From positions 1 through 64,000 of the forward strand of contig CAYURO010000017.1 in NCBI GenBank assembly GCA_964447285.1: DNA of 64,000 nt. The letters run 5' to 3'. The position numbers and the translations under genes were made by a program. Under the pieces are notes generated by a model that searched no databases, was not told the origin of the DNA, and was given only the letters and a program-made list of their open reading frames with translations. Positions 44,349 to 52,379 of this stretch are shown here, one piece after another. How positions within the stretch are numbered: the stretch's first letter is position 1; every line of letters starts with the position of its first letter. The DNA comes from CAJBNH01 sp964447285 (lineage in GTDB: Bacteria > Myxococcota_A > UBA9042).

Positions 44349-45478
44349 CCGAGACACCTCGCGTGCTGCTGTTCGGCTCGGTGCCCATGCCCCACGGCGG
44401 CATCCAGCAGCACACCATCCGCCTGCTGGACTACCTGCAGCACCACGGGTACGAGGCGCGGTTGGCCGACGTGCTGCACTGGCGCGCGGGGCAGGCGGTG
44501 GTGCAGGCGCCCGGCATCGCGCCCTGCGGCAACTCGGTGTTCGCCATCGCCAAGCAGATCCACGACTTTCAACCCAACCTGATCCACTCGCACGTCTACC
44601 GCTGGCGGATCACCTCGGCGCTGGGGCTGCTGAGCCACCTGACGGCACGGGACGCTTCCCCGATCCGCACGATGCTGACCATCCACGGCGAGTCGTTCTT
44701 TACCATCCTGCCTGCGCCCGTGCGGCCGATGGTGTACGCCGCGCTGCGCCGGGTGGACCACGTCATCGCCGACAACGACAATCTGCTGAATTTCTTGCAC
44801 GAACGGGTGGGGGTGTCGCCCGACCACTCTTCGATCCAGGGCGCGTTTCTGCCCCCGCGCGCCGACGAGCTGGACCCGGCGACGCTGCCCGCCGACCTGC
44901 GCGCCTTCATGGCCGACCACGCGCCCCTGCTGGCGAGCAACGGCGCGGTGGCGACCTTTGCGGGCGAGGACAAGTACGGCATCGACCTGATCCTGCGGGC
45001 CACGGCGCGGCTGCGCGAGACGTTTCCCCGCATCGGCGTGGTGTTTTGCGTCACGGCCCTGTCCGAGCCCGATCGCATGGACAAACTCCGCGCGCTGGCT
45101 GCGGAACTGGGCGTGCAGGACTGCATTCGCTTCGTCGCCAACCTGCCGTCGCTGCTGCCGGTGGTGGCGGCGGCCGACGCGACGATTCGCGCCACCAATA
45201 CCGACGGCGACGCCTTGTCGGTCCACGAAAGCCTGATGCTGGGCACACCGGCACTGGCCAGCGACGTGGTCACGCGGCCCGCGCTGTGCGACAAGTTCCG
45301 CAACCGCGACGCCGACGACCTGGCCGAGGTGGCGCTGCGGGTGCTCCGGCGGGGTCGCCATGGCCCGGAAGTGACGCAGCGCGTCCACCACGCGGGTCCC
45401 GAGCTGCTGGGCATCTACGACAGGCTGCTGGGCCACGGACCTGGTTCTGCGGCGCAAGGGCAGCCGACACGAGGTTGA
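44345..45478 (+). CDS. GT4 family glycosyltransferase
   Basis: A 377-residue GT-B protein: VLLFGSVPMPHGGIQQHTIRLLDYL opens the acceptor half; LIHSHVYRWRI and TMLTIHGESFF follow; the donor half has AGEDKYGIDLILRA, VRFVANLPSLLPVVAAADATIRAT and ESLMLGTPALASD. The usual C-terminal ExxGxxxxE is present as HESLMLGTP. It starts at the ATGA overlap with the upstream transferase and ends 2 bases before the dehydratase. Acceptor and sugar cannot be deduced. Confidence 0.82.
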   Translation: MTETPRVLLFGSVPMPHGGIQQHTIRLLDYLQHHGYEARLADVLHWRAGQAVVQAPGIAPCGNSVFAIAKQIHDFQPNLIHSHVYRWRITSALGLLSHLTARDASPIRTMLTIHGESFFTILPAPVRPMVYAALRRVDHVIADNDNLLNFLHERVGVSPDHSSIQGAFLPPRADELDPATLPADLRAFMADHAPLLASNGAVATFAGEDKYGIDLILRATARLRETFPRIGVVFCVTALSEPDRMDKLRALAAELGVQDCIRFVANLPSLLPVVAAADATIRATNTDGDALSVHESLMLGTPALASDVVTRPALCDKFRNRDADDLAEVALRVLRRGRHGPEVTQRVHHAGPELLGIYDRLLGHGPGSAAQGQPTRG

Positions 45479-45480
45479 AG

Positions 45481-46476
45481 ATGGGATTCTGGAACGGCCG
45501 CAAGGTGTTGGTCACGGGCGCGGGCGGCTTCATCGGCTCGCACCTGACCGAAGCGTTGGTGCGCGAGGGAGCGCAGGTGCGCGCCTTGGTGCGGTACAAC
45601 TCTGCGGGGCGCCAGGGGTTTTTGGACGACTTCGACAAAGACGTGGCGGCCGGCATCGATGTGCTGGCGACGACGATCGAGGACCCGTTTGCCGTGCGCA
45701 AGGCCGTGCAGGGCGCCGACACCGTGTTCCACCTGGCCGCGCTGATCGGCATCCCGTACAGCTATGTGGCGCCGCAACACTACGTCACGACCAACATCCA
45801 GGGCACCGTGAACGTGCTCGAGGCCTGCCAGCGCGAGGGCGTGCGGCGGCTGGTCCACACGTCGACGTCCGAGACCTATGGCACCGCGCAGTACGCGCCG
45901 ATCGACGAGCAGCACCCGCTGGTGGGGCAAAGTCCCTATTCCGCAAGCAAGATCGCGGCTGACCAGATGGCGATCGCCTGGCATCGGTCGTTTCAGTTGC
46001 CGGTCGCGATCCTGCGCCCCTTCAACACCTACGGTCCCCGGCAGTCGGCGCGCGCCGTCATCCCGACCATCATGACGCAGTTGTTGGCGGGCGCAGACGT
46101 GCTGAAGATCGGCAGCCTGGAGCCCAAGCGCGACCTGAACTTCGTTAGCGACACGGTGCGCGGCTTCTTGGGCATCGCGACCTGCGACGCGGCCATCGGC
46201 GAGGTCACCAACGTCGGCTCCGGGGCCACGATCTCGGTCGGCGACCTGGTGGGCAAGATCGCGGCGTTGTCCGGGCGGCCGATCCGCATCGAGCAGGACC
46301 CGGCGCGCATCCGTCCCGACGCCAGCGAGGTGATGCTGCTGCTGGCCGACACCCGCAAGGCGCAGCAGTTGTTCGGGTATGCCCCGCAGGTGGGCTTCGA
46401 CGACGGGCTGCGGCAGACGTGGGACTATCTGGCGCGACATCTGGATCGGTACCGGGTTGGACAGTACGCCGTCTAA
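45481..46476 (+). CDS. LegB-like NAD-dependent 4,6-dehydratase/epimerase (SDR)
   Basis: A 331-residue extended SDR enzyme: NAD loop VTGAGGFIGSH at 11-21, active site STSETYGT at 128-135, and Y153/K157 in SPYSASK. Its phrases (FHLAALIGIPYSY, FNTYGPRQSARAVIPTI, RDLNFVSDTVRGF) closely recall LegB, the GDP-GlcNAc 4,6-dehydratase of bacterial legionaminate synthesis. Such enzymes make a 4-keto-6-deoxy sugar that a PLP aminotransferase then aminates. The next gene encodes a DegT-family aminotransferase and the one after a nucleotidyltransferase, so these three may form a pathway. The nucleotide used is not known. Confidence 0.83.
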   Translation: MGFWNGRKVLVTGAGGFIGSHLTEALVREGAQVRALVRYNSAGRQGFLDDFDKDVAAGIDVLATTIEDPFAVRKAVQGADTVFHLAALIGIPYSYVAPQHYVTTNIQGTVNVLEACQREGVRRLVHTSTSETYGTAQYAPIDEQHPLVGQSPYSASKIAADQMAIAWHRSFQLPVAILRPFNTYGPRQSARAVIPTIMTQLLAGADVLKIGSLEPKRDLNFVSDTVRGFLGIATCDAAIGEVTNVGSGATISVGDLVGKIAALSGRPIRIEQDPARIRPDASEVMLLLADTRKAQQLFGYAPQVGFDDGLRQTWDYLARHLDRYRVGQYAV

Positions 46477-46517
46477 CGAATCACGCTTAGCTACAGATAG
46501 ATAGGGAGTCATATCGC

Positions 46518-47699
46518 ATGTGGAAGATCACGTTGAGCGACCTGCGCCTGTCCGCTGAGGACCACGCCGCGGTGCTGGAGGCGCTCGAGAGCAACTGGCT
46601 GACGATGGGCCCGCGCACGGCCGCGTTCGAGCAGGCGTTCGCCGAGGCGCTGGACGCGCAGAACCCACCGACTTGCCTTGCGGTGGCGAACTGCACGGTC
46701 GCGCTGCACATGGCGCTGGCGGCGCTGGACGTGGGGCCGGGCGACGAGGTGATCGTGCCGAGCCTGACGTTTGTCGCGACGGCCAACGCGGCGCTGTACA
46801 CCGGCGCCACGGTGGTGCTGGCCGACGTAACGTCGCAGGACGACCTGACAATCTCGGTCGCCGACGTGGCGCGCAAGATCACGCCCAAGACCAAGGCTGT
46901 GATTCCCGTGCATTACGCAGGCCAGCCGGCCGACTTGCAGGCGCTGAAGGCCCTGTGCGACCCGCGCGGCATCGCGATTGTCGAGGACGTGGCCCACGCC
47001 CCGCTGGGCGACTCGCTGCTGAACGGCCACCCGACGGCGCTGGGGACGGTGGGCGCGGTCGGCTGCTTCTCGTTCTTCTCGAACAAGAACATGGCCACGG
47101 GCGAGGGCGGCATGGTGGTAGCGCGCGACCCCAAGATCGCGGATCGACTGCGGTTGCTGCGCTCGCACGGCATGACCACGCTGACATTGGACCGCCACAA
47201 GGGCCACGCCTATACCTACGACGTGGTCGACCTGGGCTTCAACTACCGCATGGACGAGATGCGCGCGGCGCTGGGGCTGTCGCAGCTGGCCAGGCTGCCC
47301 GAGCGCAACCTGCGGCGGGCGGAGGTCGTGGCGGGCTATCTGGACCGCTTGCAGGGCATCCCGGGCCTCGAGGTGCCGTTTGCCGAGCGCCTGCCCCAGG
47401 GCCGTACCGCGCACCACATCATGCCGGTGCTGCTGCCGGTGGGCGCGACGCGGTCGCGGGTGCAGGACGCGATGAAGGCCGCGGGCATCCAGACGTCGAT
47501 CCACTACACGCCCATCCACGCCTTTACCTACCACCGCCATAGCGAGCGGGTGCGCAAGGACGACCTGCAAGTCACCGACGCGATTGCGGATCGGCTGCTG
47601 ACCCTGCCGCTGTACCCCAGCCTGTCGGACAGCGACCAGGACCTGGTGGTCGCCAGCCTGCGCGACGCCCTGGTGCAAGCCCGCGAGGTGGCGCCATGA
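46518..47699 (+). CDS. DegT/DnrJ/EryC1/StrS family PLP aminotransferase
   Basis: A 393-residue sugar aminotransferase. The PLP-lysine is K190 in FSFFSNKNMATGEGG; D157/H160 lie in VEDVAHAPLG, and PSLTFVATANAAL at 81-93 begins the cofactor site. Enzymes of this family move an amino group from glutamate to 3- or 4-keto sugars bound to a nucleotide. Placed right after a LegB-like 4,6-dehydratase, it should make a 4-amino-4,6-dideoxy sugar. It resembles general members rather than LegC itself. AGGGAG lies 10 bases before the ATG; the ATGA stop overlap joins it to the nucleotidyltransferase. Confidence 0.87.
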   Translation: MWKITLSDLRLSAEDHAAVLEALESNWLTMGPRTAAFEQAFAEALDAQNPPTCLAVANCTVALHMALAALDVGPGDEVIVPSLTFVATANAALYTGATVVLADVTSQDDLTISVADVARKITPKTKAVIPVHYAGQPADLQALKALCDPRGIAIVEDVAHAPLGDSLLNGHPTALGTVGAVGCFSFFSNKNMATGEGGMVVARDPKIADRLRLLRSHGMTTLTLDRHKGHAYTYDVVDLGFNYRMDEMRAALGLSQLARLPERNLRRAEVVAGYLDRLQGIPGLEVPFAERLPQGRTAHHIMPVLLPVGATRSRVQDAMKAAGIQTSIHYTPIHAFTYHRHSERVRKDDLQVTDAIADRLLTLPLYPSLSDSDQDLVVASLRDALVQAREVAP

Positions 47700-48433
47700 C
47701 CCTGCCCTGCACCGCCGTGATGCTGGCCGGGGGACTGGGGTCGCGCTTGGCCCCCTTGACCGCCATCATTCCCAAGCCGCTCGTCCCCATCGGCCGCGAG
47801 AGCATCGCCGAGATCCTGTTGCAGCAGCTCGCCCATCGCGGCGTGCAGCGCGTGATCGTGTCGGTGGGCTATCTGTCGCACCTGATCCAGGCCGTGTTGG
47901 GCGACGGCAGCCGCTTTGGCCTCGAGGTCCAGTACCAGCACGAAGACCACCCGCTGGGCACTGTCGGACCGCTGCGGCTGGTCGAGGACCGCCTGCCCGA
48001 GAACTTTCTGGTGCTGAACGGCGACGTGTTGACCGACCTGGACTTCGCCGCGGTGCTGAAGGCGCACGAGGCCAGCGGGCGAACGCTGACGGTGGCCACG
48101 TACCCCAAGCGCGTGAAGGTCGACTTGGGCGTGCTGCAGACGCGGCCCGACGGGCACGTCTATGGTTTCGTCGAGAAGCCTGAGTACGATTATACTGTGA
48201 GCATGGGCGTTTATGCCATGAGTCGCAAAGTGTTGGATTACTTTCAGCCGGGTCAGGCGTTTGGCTTTGACCAGCTGATGCTGGCAATGCTGGCCAAGGG
48301 CGACCCGATCGGCACGTTCGACGGCGGCAAGGGGCGTTGGCTCGACATCGGTCGTCCCAGCGACTTTGCCACGGCGCAAGAGACGTTCCTGGCCGAGCGG
48401 GCTGCGTTCCTGCCCTGGGAGACCGAAGCGTAG
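47696..48433 (+). CDS. Sugar-1-phosphate nucleotidyltransferase
   Basis: A 245-residue NTP-transferase of the mannose-1-phosphate guanylyltransferase/RmlA superfamily. The NTP loop is AVMLAGGLGSRLAPLT, with K26 in PKPLVPI; NGDVLTDLD is the metal-binding part, followed by FVEKPEY and SMGVYAMS. It activates a sugar phosphate with GTP, dTTP or UTP; size and loops fit short PtmE-like or GlmU-type forms. Start ATGA overlaps the aminotransferase stop. It ends the amino-sugar triplet. Confidence 0.85.
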   Translation: MTLPCTAVMLAGGLGSRLAPLTAIIPKPLVPIGRESIAEILLQQLAHRGVQRVIVSVGYLSHLIQAVLGDGSRFGLEVQYQHEDHPLGTVGPLRLVEDRLPENFLVLNGDVLTDLDFAAVLKAHEASGRTLTVATYPKRVKVDLGVLQTRPDGHVYGFVEKPEYDYTVSMGVYAMSRKVLDYFQPGQAFGFDQLMLAMLAKGDPIGTFDGGKGRWLDIGRPSDFATAQETFLAERAAFLPWETEA

Positions 48434-48478
48434 ACCTGGGCCCGTCAGCTGCTGCCCCCCACCAGCGAGGCACCCCAA

Positions 48479-49339
48479 GTGCAAGCCGTCTATACCGAAC
48501 ATCTGACCAAGACCTTTGGCGCCGTGCAGGCGTTGAGCGGCCTGGACCTGGCCTTGGACGCGGGCTGCGTCTTCGGCTTTCTGGGTCCCAACGGCGCGGG
48601 CAAGACGACGACCGTCCGGCTGCTGAACGGCACGCTGCTGCGGTCGTCGGGCACGGCGCGCGTGCTGGGCCTGGACCCGCGCGACGAGGCGGTGCGCTGC
48701 CGAACCGCCACGCTGTCCGAGCTGTCGGGGATGTACGAGTCGCTGACGGTGCGGCGCAACCTGAGGCTGTTCGCGACGTTGTACGGCCTGGCCCGACCGG
48801 CAGCCGATGCGCGCATAGGCGAGCTGGCCGACCGCCTGAACCTCGCTGACCGCCTGGACGCGCGCCTGGGAACGCTGTCAACTGGCTACAAGAAACGCGT
48901 GCAGTTGGCGCGGGTTCTGCTGCCCCGCCCCGAATTGATGTTCCTGGACGAGCCCACCGAAGGTCTGGACCCCGAGTCGGCCACCGACGTGGCCAGGCTG
49001 GTGCGCACGCTGGCGGTCGAGGACGGCACCACGGTCTTTCTGTGCACCCACAACCTGCCGCTGGCCGAAGGGATTTGCGACCGCTTTGGCTTCATCCGCG
49101 ACGGTCGTCTGGTGGCGCAGGGCACGGCCGACCAGGTGGTGCAGACGGCGCAGCCCGACTTGAAGGTCGAGATCGTTACGGCCGAGGGCCACCACGTGCT
49201 GCCCATCGCCGACCGTTCGGAGATCGACGGGCACGTCGGCCAGTTGCGTCAGGCCGGCGAGCACATCCACGAGGTCAAGGTGCTGCGTCCGTCGCTGCTC
49301 GACGCCTATCTGCACCACGTCGGGAGGAACCATGCCTGA
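48479..49339 (+). CDS. ABC transporter ATP-binding protein
   Basis: A 286-residue ABC ATPase: Walker A GPNGAGKTT at about 38-46, signature LSTGYKKRVQLARVL, Walker B LMFLDEPTEGLDP and switch CTHNL. Similar to NatA/CcmA-type exporters. The GTG start has GAGG 9 bases upstream. It overlaps the permease gene by 8 bases, so the two form one transporter. It follows the nucleotidyltransferase by 45 bases on the same strand, so it may export the glycan product, although its permease is not of the usual Wzm type. Confidence 0.9.
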   Translation: MQAVYTEHLTKTFGAVQALSGLDLALDAGCVFGFLGPNGAGKTTTVRLLNGTLLRSSGTARVLGLDPRDEAVRCRTATLSELSGMYESLTVRRNLRLFATLYGLARPAADARIGELADRLNLADRLDARLGTLSTGYKKRVQLARVLLPRPELMFLDEPTEGLDPESATDVARLVRTLAVEDGTTVFLCTHNLPLAEGICDRFGFIRDGRLVAQGTADQVVQTAQPDLKVEIVTAEGHHVLPIADRSEIDGHVGQLRQAGEHIHEVKVLRPSLLDAYLHHVGRNHA

Positions 49340-50144
49340 CCTGTCTCGCGTGCGGGCGCTGGTCGCCAAGGATCTGTACGAGGCGATGGCCGCCAAGGGC
49401 GTCGTCACGCCCACCCTGGTGGTCCCGTTCATGATCAGCGTGTTCGTGCCGCTGGTGGTGTTGGGCGGTGGGGCGTTGGGCCAGAGTACGATGAAGATGG
49501 ACCCGGCCGACGCCGACAAGCTGTTCGCGCTGTACGCCATCCCGGCCGACCTGGCGACGGTGGCCGACCGGATGATGTACGTCTTCCTGAACCACATGTA
49601 CGTGCCCATGTTCCTGATCCTGCCCGTGATAGCGTCGACCCTGTTCGCCACGCACGGCATCGTGAGCGAGAAGGAGCACCGCACGCTCGAGACCCTGCTG
49701 CAGACGCCCCTGCGCGCCAGCGAGTTGATCGCCGCCAAGCTGCTGGGCGCGCTGGTGCCGGCCATCGTGATCGGCTGGATTTCGTTCGGGTTGTTTGCCC
49801 TGTCGACGCTGGTGGGCGGCGCCCTGTTCGGCCGGCCGGTGGGCCTGAGCCTGGCGATGTGGCTGCCCGTGGTGGGGCTGTTGTCGCCGGCGGTGTCGCT
49901 GGTGGGCCTGTCCGTCAGCCTGGTCGTGTCGCTGAAGGCCCGCACGTTTGCCGAGGCGCAGCAGACGTCGGGCGTGGTGGTGCTGCCGTTCGTGGCGACG
50001 ATGATCGGCGCGACCACCGGGTACGTGACCATCAGCCCGGCGGCCGTGATCTGGGCGGGTCTGGCGCTGCTGGGGGCGGGCGTGGCGTTTCTGGCGTGGT
50101 TGGCGCCGCGATTGGACCGCGAGCGGCTGATCCAGACGTTGTAG
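49332..50144 (+). CDS. ABC-2 type permease
   Basis: A 270-residue membrane protein with about six hydrophobic segments (about 25-47, 92-112, 130-160, 178-200, 215-230, 235-255) and the ABC-2 phrase GIVSEKEHRTLETLLQTPLRASELIAAKLLGAL that contacts the ATPase. Together with the upstream ATPase it should form a NatAB-like exporter. GGGAGG precedes the ATG. Substrate is unknown. Confidence 0.85.
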   Translation: MPDLSRVRALVAKDLYEAMAAKGVVTPTLVVPFMISVFVPLVVLGGGALGQSTMKMDPADADKLFALYAIPADLATVADRMMYVFLNHMYVPMFLILPVIASTLFATHGIVSEKEHRTLETLLQTPLRASELIAAKLLGALVPAIVIGWISFGLFALSTLVGGALFGRPVGLSLAMWLPVVGLLSPAVSLVGLSVSLVVSLKARTFAEAQQTSGVVVLPFVATMIGATTGYVTISPAAVIWAGLALLGAGVAFLAWLAPRLDRERLIQTL

Positions 50145-50203
50145 CATCGGTGCCTCTTTTCCCTTTCGCCTCGGCCCGTGTCCAAGGCTGGCGAGAGGTC
50201 GGG

Positions 50204-50794
50204 ATGCACGCTGTGGCACGACAACCAGACGACACGACGGAAAATGCGGCGGCACGCGCAGACGATCTGCGTCTGGTCGAGCAGTTTCGCGCAGGTGACC
50301 GCCGTGCCTTTGGCGAGCTGGTGCGCAAGTGGCAGCGCCCCTTGTACGGGCTGCTGTGGCGCATCGTGCGCAACGAGGCCGACGCTCGCGATCTGGTGCA
50401 GACGACGTTTCTGCGCGCGTGGACTGGGGCCGAGGGCTGGCGGGGCGAATCGTCCTTCCGCACGTGGGTTTACCGCATCGGCGTGAACCTGGCGCTGAAC
50501 CACAAGCGCGACCGGGGTCGGTGGCTCAGCGCCGCCGTGACGCCTGACGAGTTGGCAACTGAGGCCACGGGGCTGCGGCGACTGGTCGAGGCTGAGACCT
50601 CGCAGCGCATGGGACAGGCGGTAGAGACGCTGCCGGCCCGGCAACGGCTGGTGGTCGAACTGCGGGTGTACGAGGGACTGTCATTCCGCGAGGTGGCCGA
50701 GGTGGTCGGCTCGAGCGAAGACGCGGCCAAGGCGAACTTCCATCACGCGATCAAGCGATTGCGCGACATCCTGGCCGAGGGAGGTGAAGCATGA
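50204..50794 (+). CDS. ECF sigma-70 factor
   Basis: A 196-residue ECF sigma factor. Region 2 is LRLVEQFRAGDRRAFGELV through NEADARDLVQTTFLRAW; region 4 has RVYEGLSFREVAEVVGSSEDAAKANFHHAIKRL, a helix-turn-helix that reads the -35 box. There is no other domain. AGAGG lies 6 bases before the ATG. It overlaps the anti-sigma gene by ATGA, so its activity is probably held in check by that membrane-anchored protein, with the Spy-like protein as third member of the operon. Confidence 0.93.
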   Translation: MHAVARQPDDTTENAAARADDLRLVEQFRAGDRRAFGELVRKWQRPLYGLLWRIVRNEADARDLVQTTFLRAWTGAEGWRGESSFRTWVYRIGVNLALNHKRDRGRWLSAAVTPDELATEATGLRRLVEAETSQRMGQAVETLPARQRLVVELRVYEGLSFREVAEVVGSSEDAAKANFHHAIKRLRDILAEGGEA

Positions 50795-51390
50795 CGCGCG
50801 TGACCGAGCTGCATCCGGACACCGGCCGCTGCCAAGACGTGGTGGAACTGCTGGCAGCGTGGGCAGACGAGGGGCTCGACGGCGAACAGGACCGCCGGGT
50901 CACGCTGCACGTCCGGGCCTGCCCCGCGTGTGCCGCGCAAGTCGAGGCCGATCGCAAGCTGCTGAACGGACTGCGGGAAGCCGCACTGTCGGTGCCCGAG
51001 CACGACGACCTGTTCTGGGAGGAACTGGCGACCGGCTTGGACGCGCAGGCGGCGGTGGTGGTGCCGATGGCGCGCAAGACCTCGCTGCGAGCGCCGATGT
51101 TCGCGGGTCTGGGTCTGGCAGCAGCCGCCGTGCTGGCGATGTTCGCGCTGCGGGCGCCAGTCGAACAGATGACGCCCCGGCCGCTGCCGGCCGCGCAGCC
51201 GGTGATGGTGGCAGACGCTGGCGCAGTGCGCGCCGTGGAACCGCCGATGCAAGTCGCGGAGCCGACGGAGGATCCGACGGAGATGATCGAGGAACTGGGC
51301 GTCGAAGAGATCGACCCCCTGGAGGCCATCGACGAGCTCGGCAACGACGAGCTGGAAGCGCTGAGCCACGTGCTTGGCGAAGGAGCGTAG
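50791..51390 (+). CDS. Zinc-finger membrane anti-sigma factor
   Basis: A 199-residue protein with an N-terminal zf-HC2 domain: HVRACPACAAQV carries the H-x3-C-x2-C zinc motif, as in RsrA/ChrR-type anti-sigmas. One membrane helix lies at about 107-123, with an acidic Asp/Glu-rich periplasmic tail rich in LGVEEIDPLE-type phrases. It should bind the upstream sigma factor at the membrane. ATGA overlaps the sigma stop. Confidence 0.88.
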   Translation: MTRVTELHPDTGRCQDVVELLAAWADEGLDGEQDRRVTLHVRACPACAAQVEADRKLLNGLREAALSVPEHDDLFWEELATGLDAQAAVVVPMARKTSLRAPMFAGLGLAAAAVLAMFALRAPVEQMTPRPLPAAQPVMVADAGAVRAVEPPMQVAEPTEDPTEMIEELGVEEIDPLEAIDELGNDELEALSHVLGEGA

Positions 51391-51392
51391 TC

Positions 51393-52022
51393 ATGAAGAA
51401 GTTCTGGAAGAGCCTGATGTTGGGTGGCCTCGCGCTGAGTCTGTTGGGCACCGCCGCCCTGGCGCAGCCCCGCGGTCCGGGTGGTCCTGGCGGTCCCGGA
51501 GGCCCGGGTGGCCCGCCGAGCGAGGAGATGCGCGCGAAGATGCACGAGAAGGTGCGCGCGATGCGGCTGGAGAAGGTCGTCGAGCTGCTGAAGCCCGACG
51601 CGGCCACCCAGGCGAAGCTGAAGGAGGTCGCGGACCGCTTCGACGCCCAAGAGTTCGCGGTGCGCAAGGAGATGCCCAAGGCGCGCAAGGAGCTGATGGC
51701 GCAACTGGACGCCGCCAAGCCCGACGAGAAGGCCATTGCCAAGCTGACGGACCAGATGCTGGCGGGCCGCGCGGCGATGCACAAGATCGAAGACGAGCGC
51801 GCCGCCGCCCTGCGCAAGGTGCTGTCGCCCAGCCAGTTCGCGCAGTTGTTCCTGGCGTGGCCCGAGATCAACCGCGAGGTGCGCGACGACATCCGCGAGG
51901 CCATGCGCAAGGCCAAGGGTGGCAAGCGGTTTGGTCACGGGGGTCGTGGTCACGGCGGTCCCGACGGCCCTGGCGGCCCCCACGGCCCCGGCGGGCCGGG
52001 CGGTCCCGACGACGAGATGTAG
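51393..52022 (+). CDS. Spy/CpxP-like periplasmic LTXXQ-type protein
   Basis: A 209-residue periplasmic protein: signal peptide about 1-25 (MKKFWKSLMLGGLALSLLGTAALAQ), Gly/Pro repeats at 26-42, a charged helical core of the Spy/CpxP/CnrX type (about 45-180, with an LSPSQFAQLFLAWPE segment in place of LTxxQ), and a Gly/Pro/His tail (about 185-209). Such proteins are chaperones or metal-stress sensors of extracytoplasmic sigma systems; the His-rich tail might bind metal. AAGGAG lies 7 bases before the ATG. Third gene of the sigma/anti-sigma operon. Confidence 0.82.
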   Translation: MKKFWKSLMLGGLALSLLGTAALAQPRGPGGPGGPGGPGGPPSEEMRAKMHEKVRAMRLEKVVELLKPDAATQAKLKEVADRFDAQEFAVRKEMPKARKELMAQLDAAKPDEKAIAKLTDQMLAGRAAMHKIEDERAAALRKVLSPSQFAQLFLAWPEINREVRDDIREAMRKAKGGKRFGHGGRGHGGPDGPGGPHGPGGPGGPDDEM

Positions 52023-52379
52023 GGACGCGGCCGTGTGAATTCCTCCGGGGTCGGTGCCTGGCGCGAGCTGGGGGCCGGCCCCGGTGGCGTTTTGGTGTCA
52101 CCACGATGGTGACGATGGTGTCAGGACTTGACACTTGACATCTTTGCCTTGGACGGGCCCACCGCGTCCACGCCGGCAGCCGTCGACCAAGCCATGGATC
52201 GACAAAGCTTTCTGCAGGAGTTCGTGGGATTCGTGGCGCTGCGCGCATGCAAGAAGTGTCAAGTGTCAAGTCCTGACACCCCTGCTCTGACACCCCTGCT
52301 CTGCCCCCTGCCGCCCCCCGCTCTCCTCGGGAGGACCGAGGATCGTCACGGCGGGTAGGTCACGCACCGCAAGCCACCC
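52023..52379. other. Intergenic region with repeat element
   Basis: Contains a short 7-base-pair hairpin at 52097-52113 (GTCACCA and TGGTGAC arms, CGA loop), the large inverted repeat at 52117-52280, and a 14-base tandem pair starting near 52274 (TGACACCCCTGCTC twice). A small open frame runs through the inverted repeat but has no ribosome binding site and is unlikely to be a gene. Confidence 0.7.
52117..52280. repeat. REPIN-like element: 24-base perfect inverted repeat
   Basis: The arms at 52117-52140 and 52257-52280 are exact reverse complements, 116 bases apart. Each arm is itself a small palindrome, TGTCAGGACTTGACA, followed by CTTGACA. Two REP-like units in opposite orientation are the hallmark of a REPIN, a non-autonomous element moved by a RAYT (IS200-like) transposase; no transposase gene is in the window. 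A short perfect-ended MITE is the alternative. A 10-base part (TGTCAAGTCC) recurs at 53554-53563. Confidence 0.75.

Noticed and set aside
45481..48433. Complete legionaminic acid pathway
   Set aside because: Only a LegB-like enzyme, a general DegT aminotransferase and a nucleotidyltransferase are present; NeuB/LegI, LegG, LegF and others are missing.
48479..50144. Wzm/Wzt-type glycan ABC exporter
   Set aside because: The permease carries an ABC-2 NatB-like pattern and the ATPase lacks a C-terminal glycan-binding domain; a role with the glycan cluster is only positional.
52128..52358. Small 76-codon frame across the inverted repeat
   Set aside because: It has no ribosome binding site, is Pro-rich at the end and lies within the repeat element.
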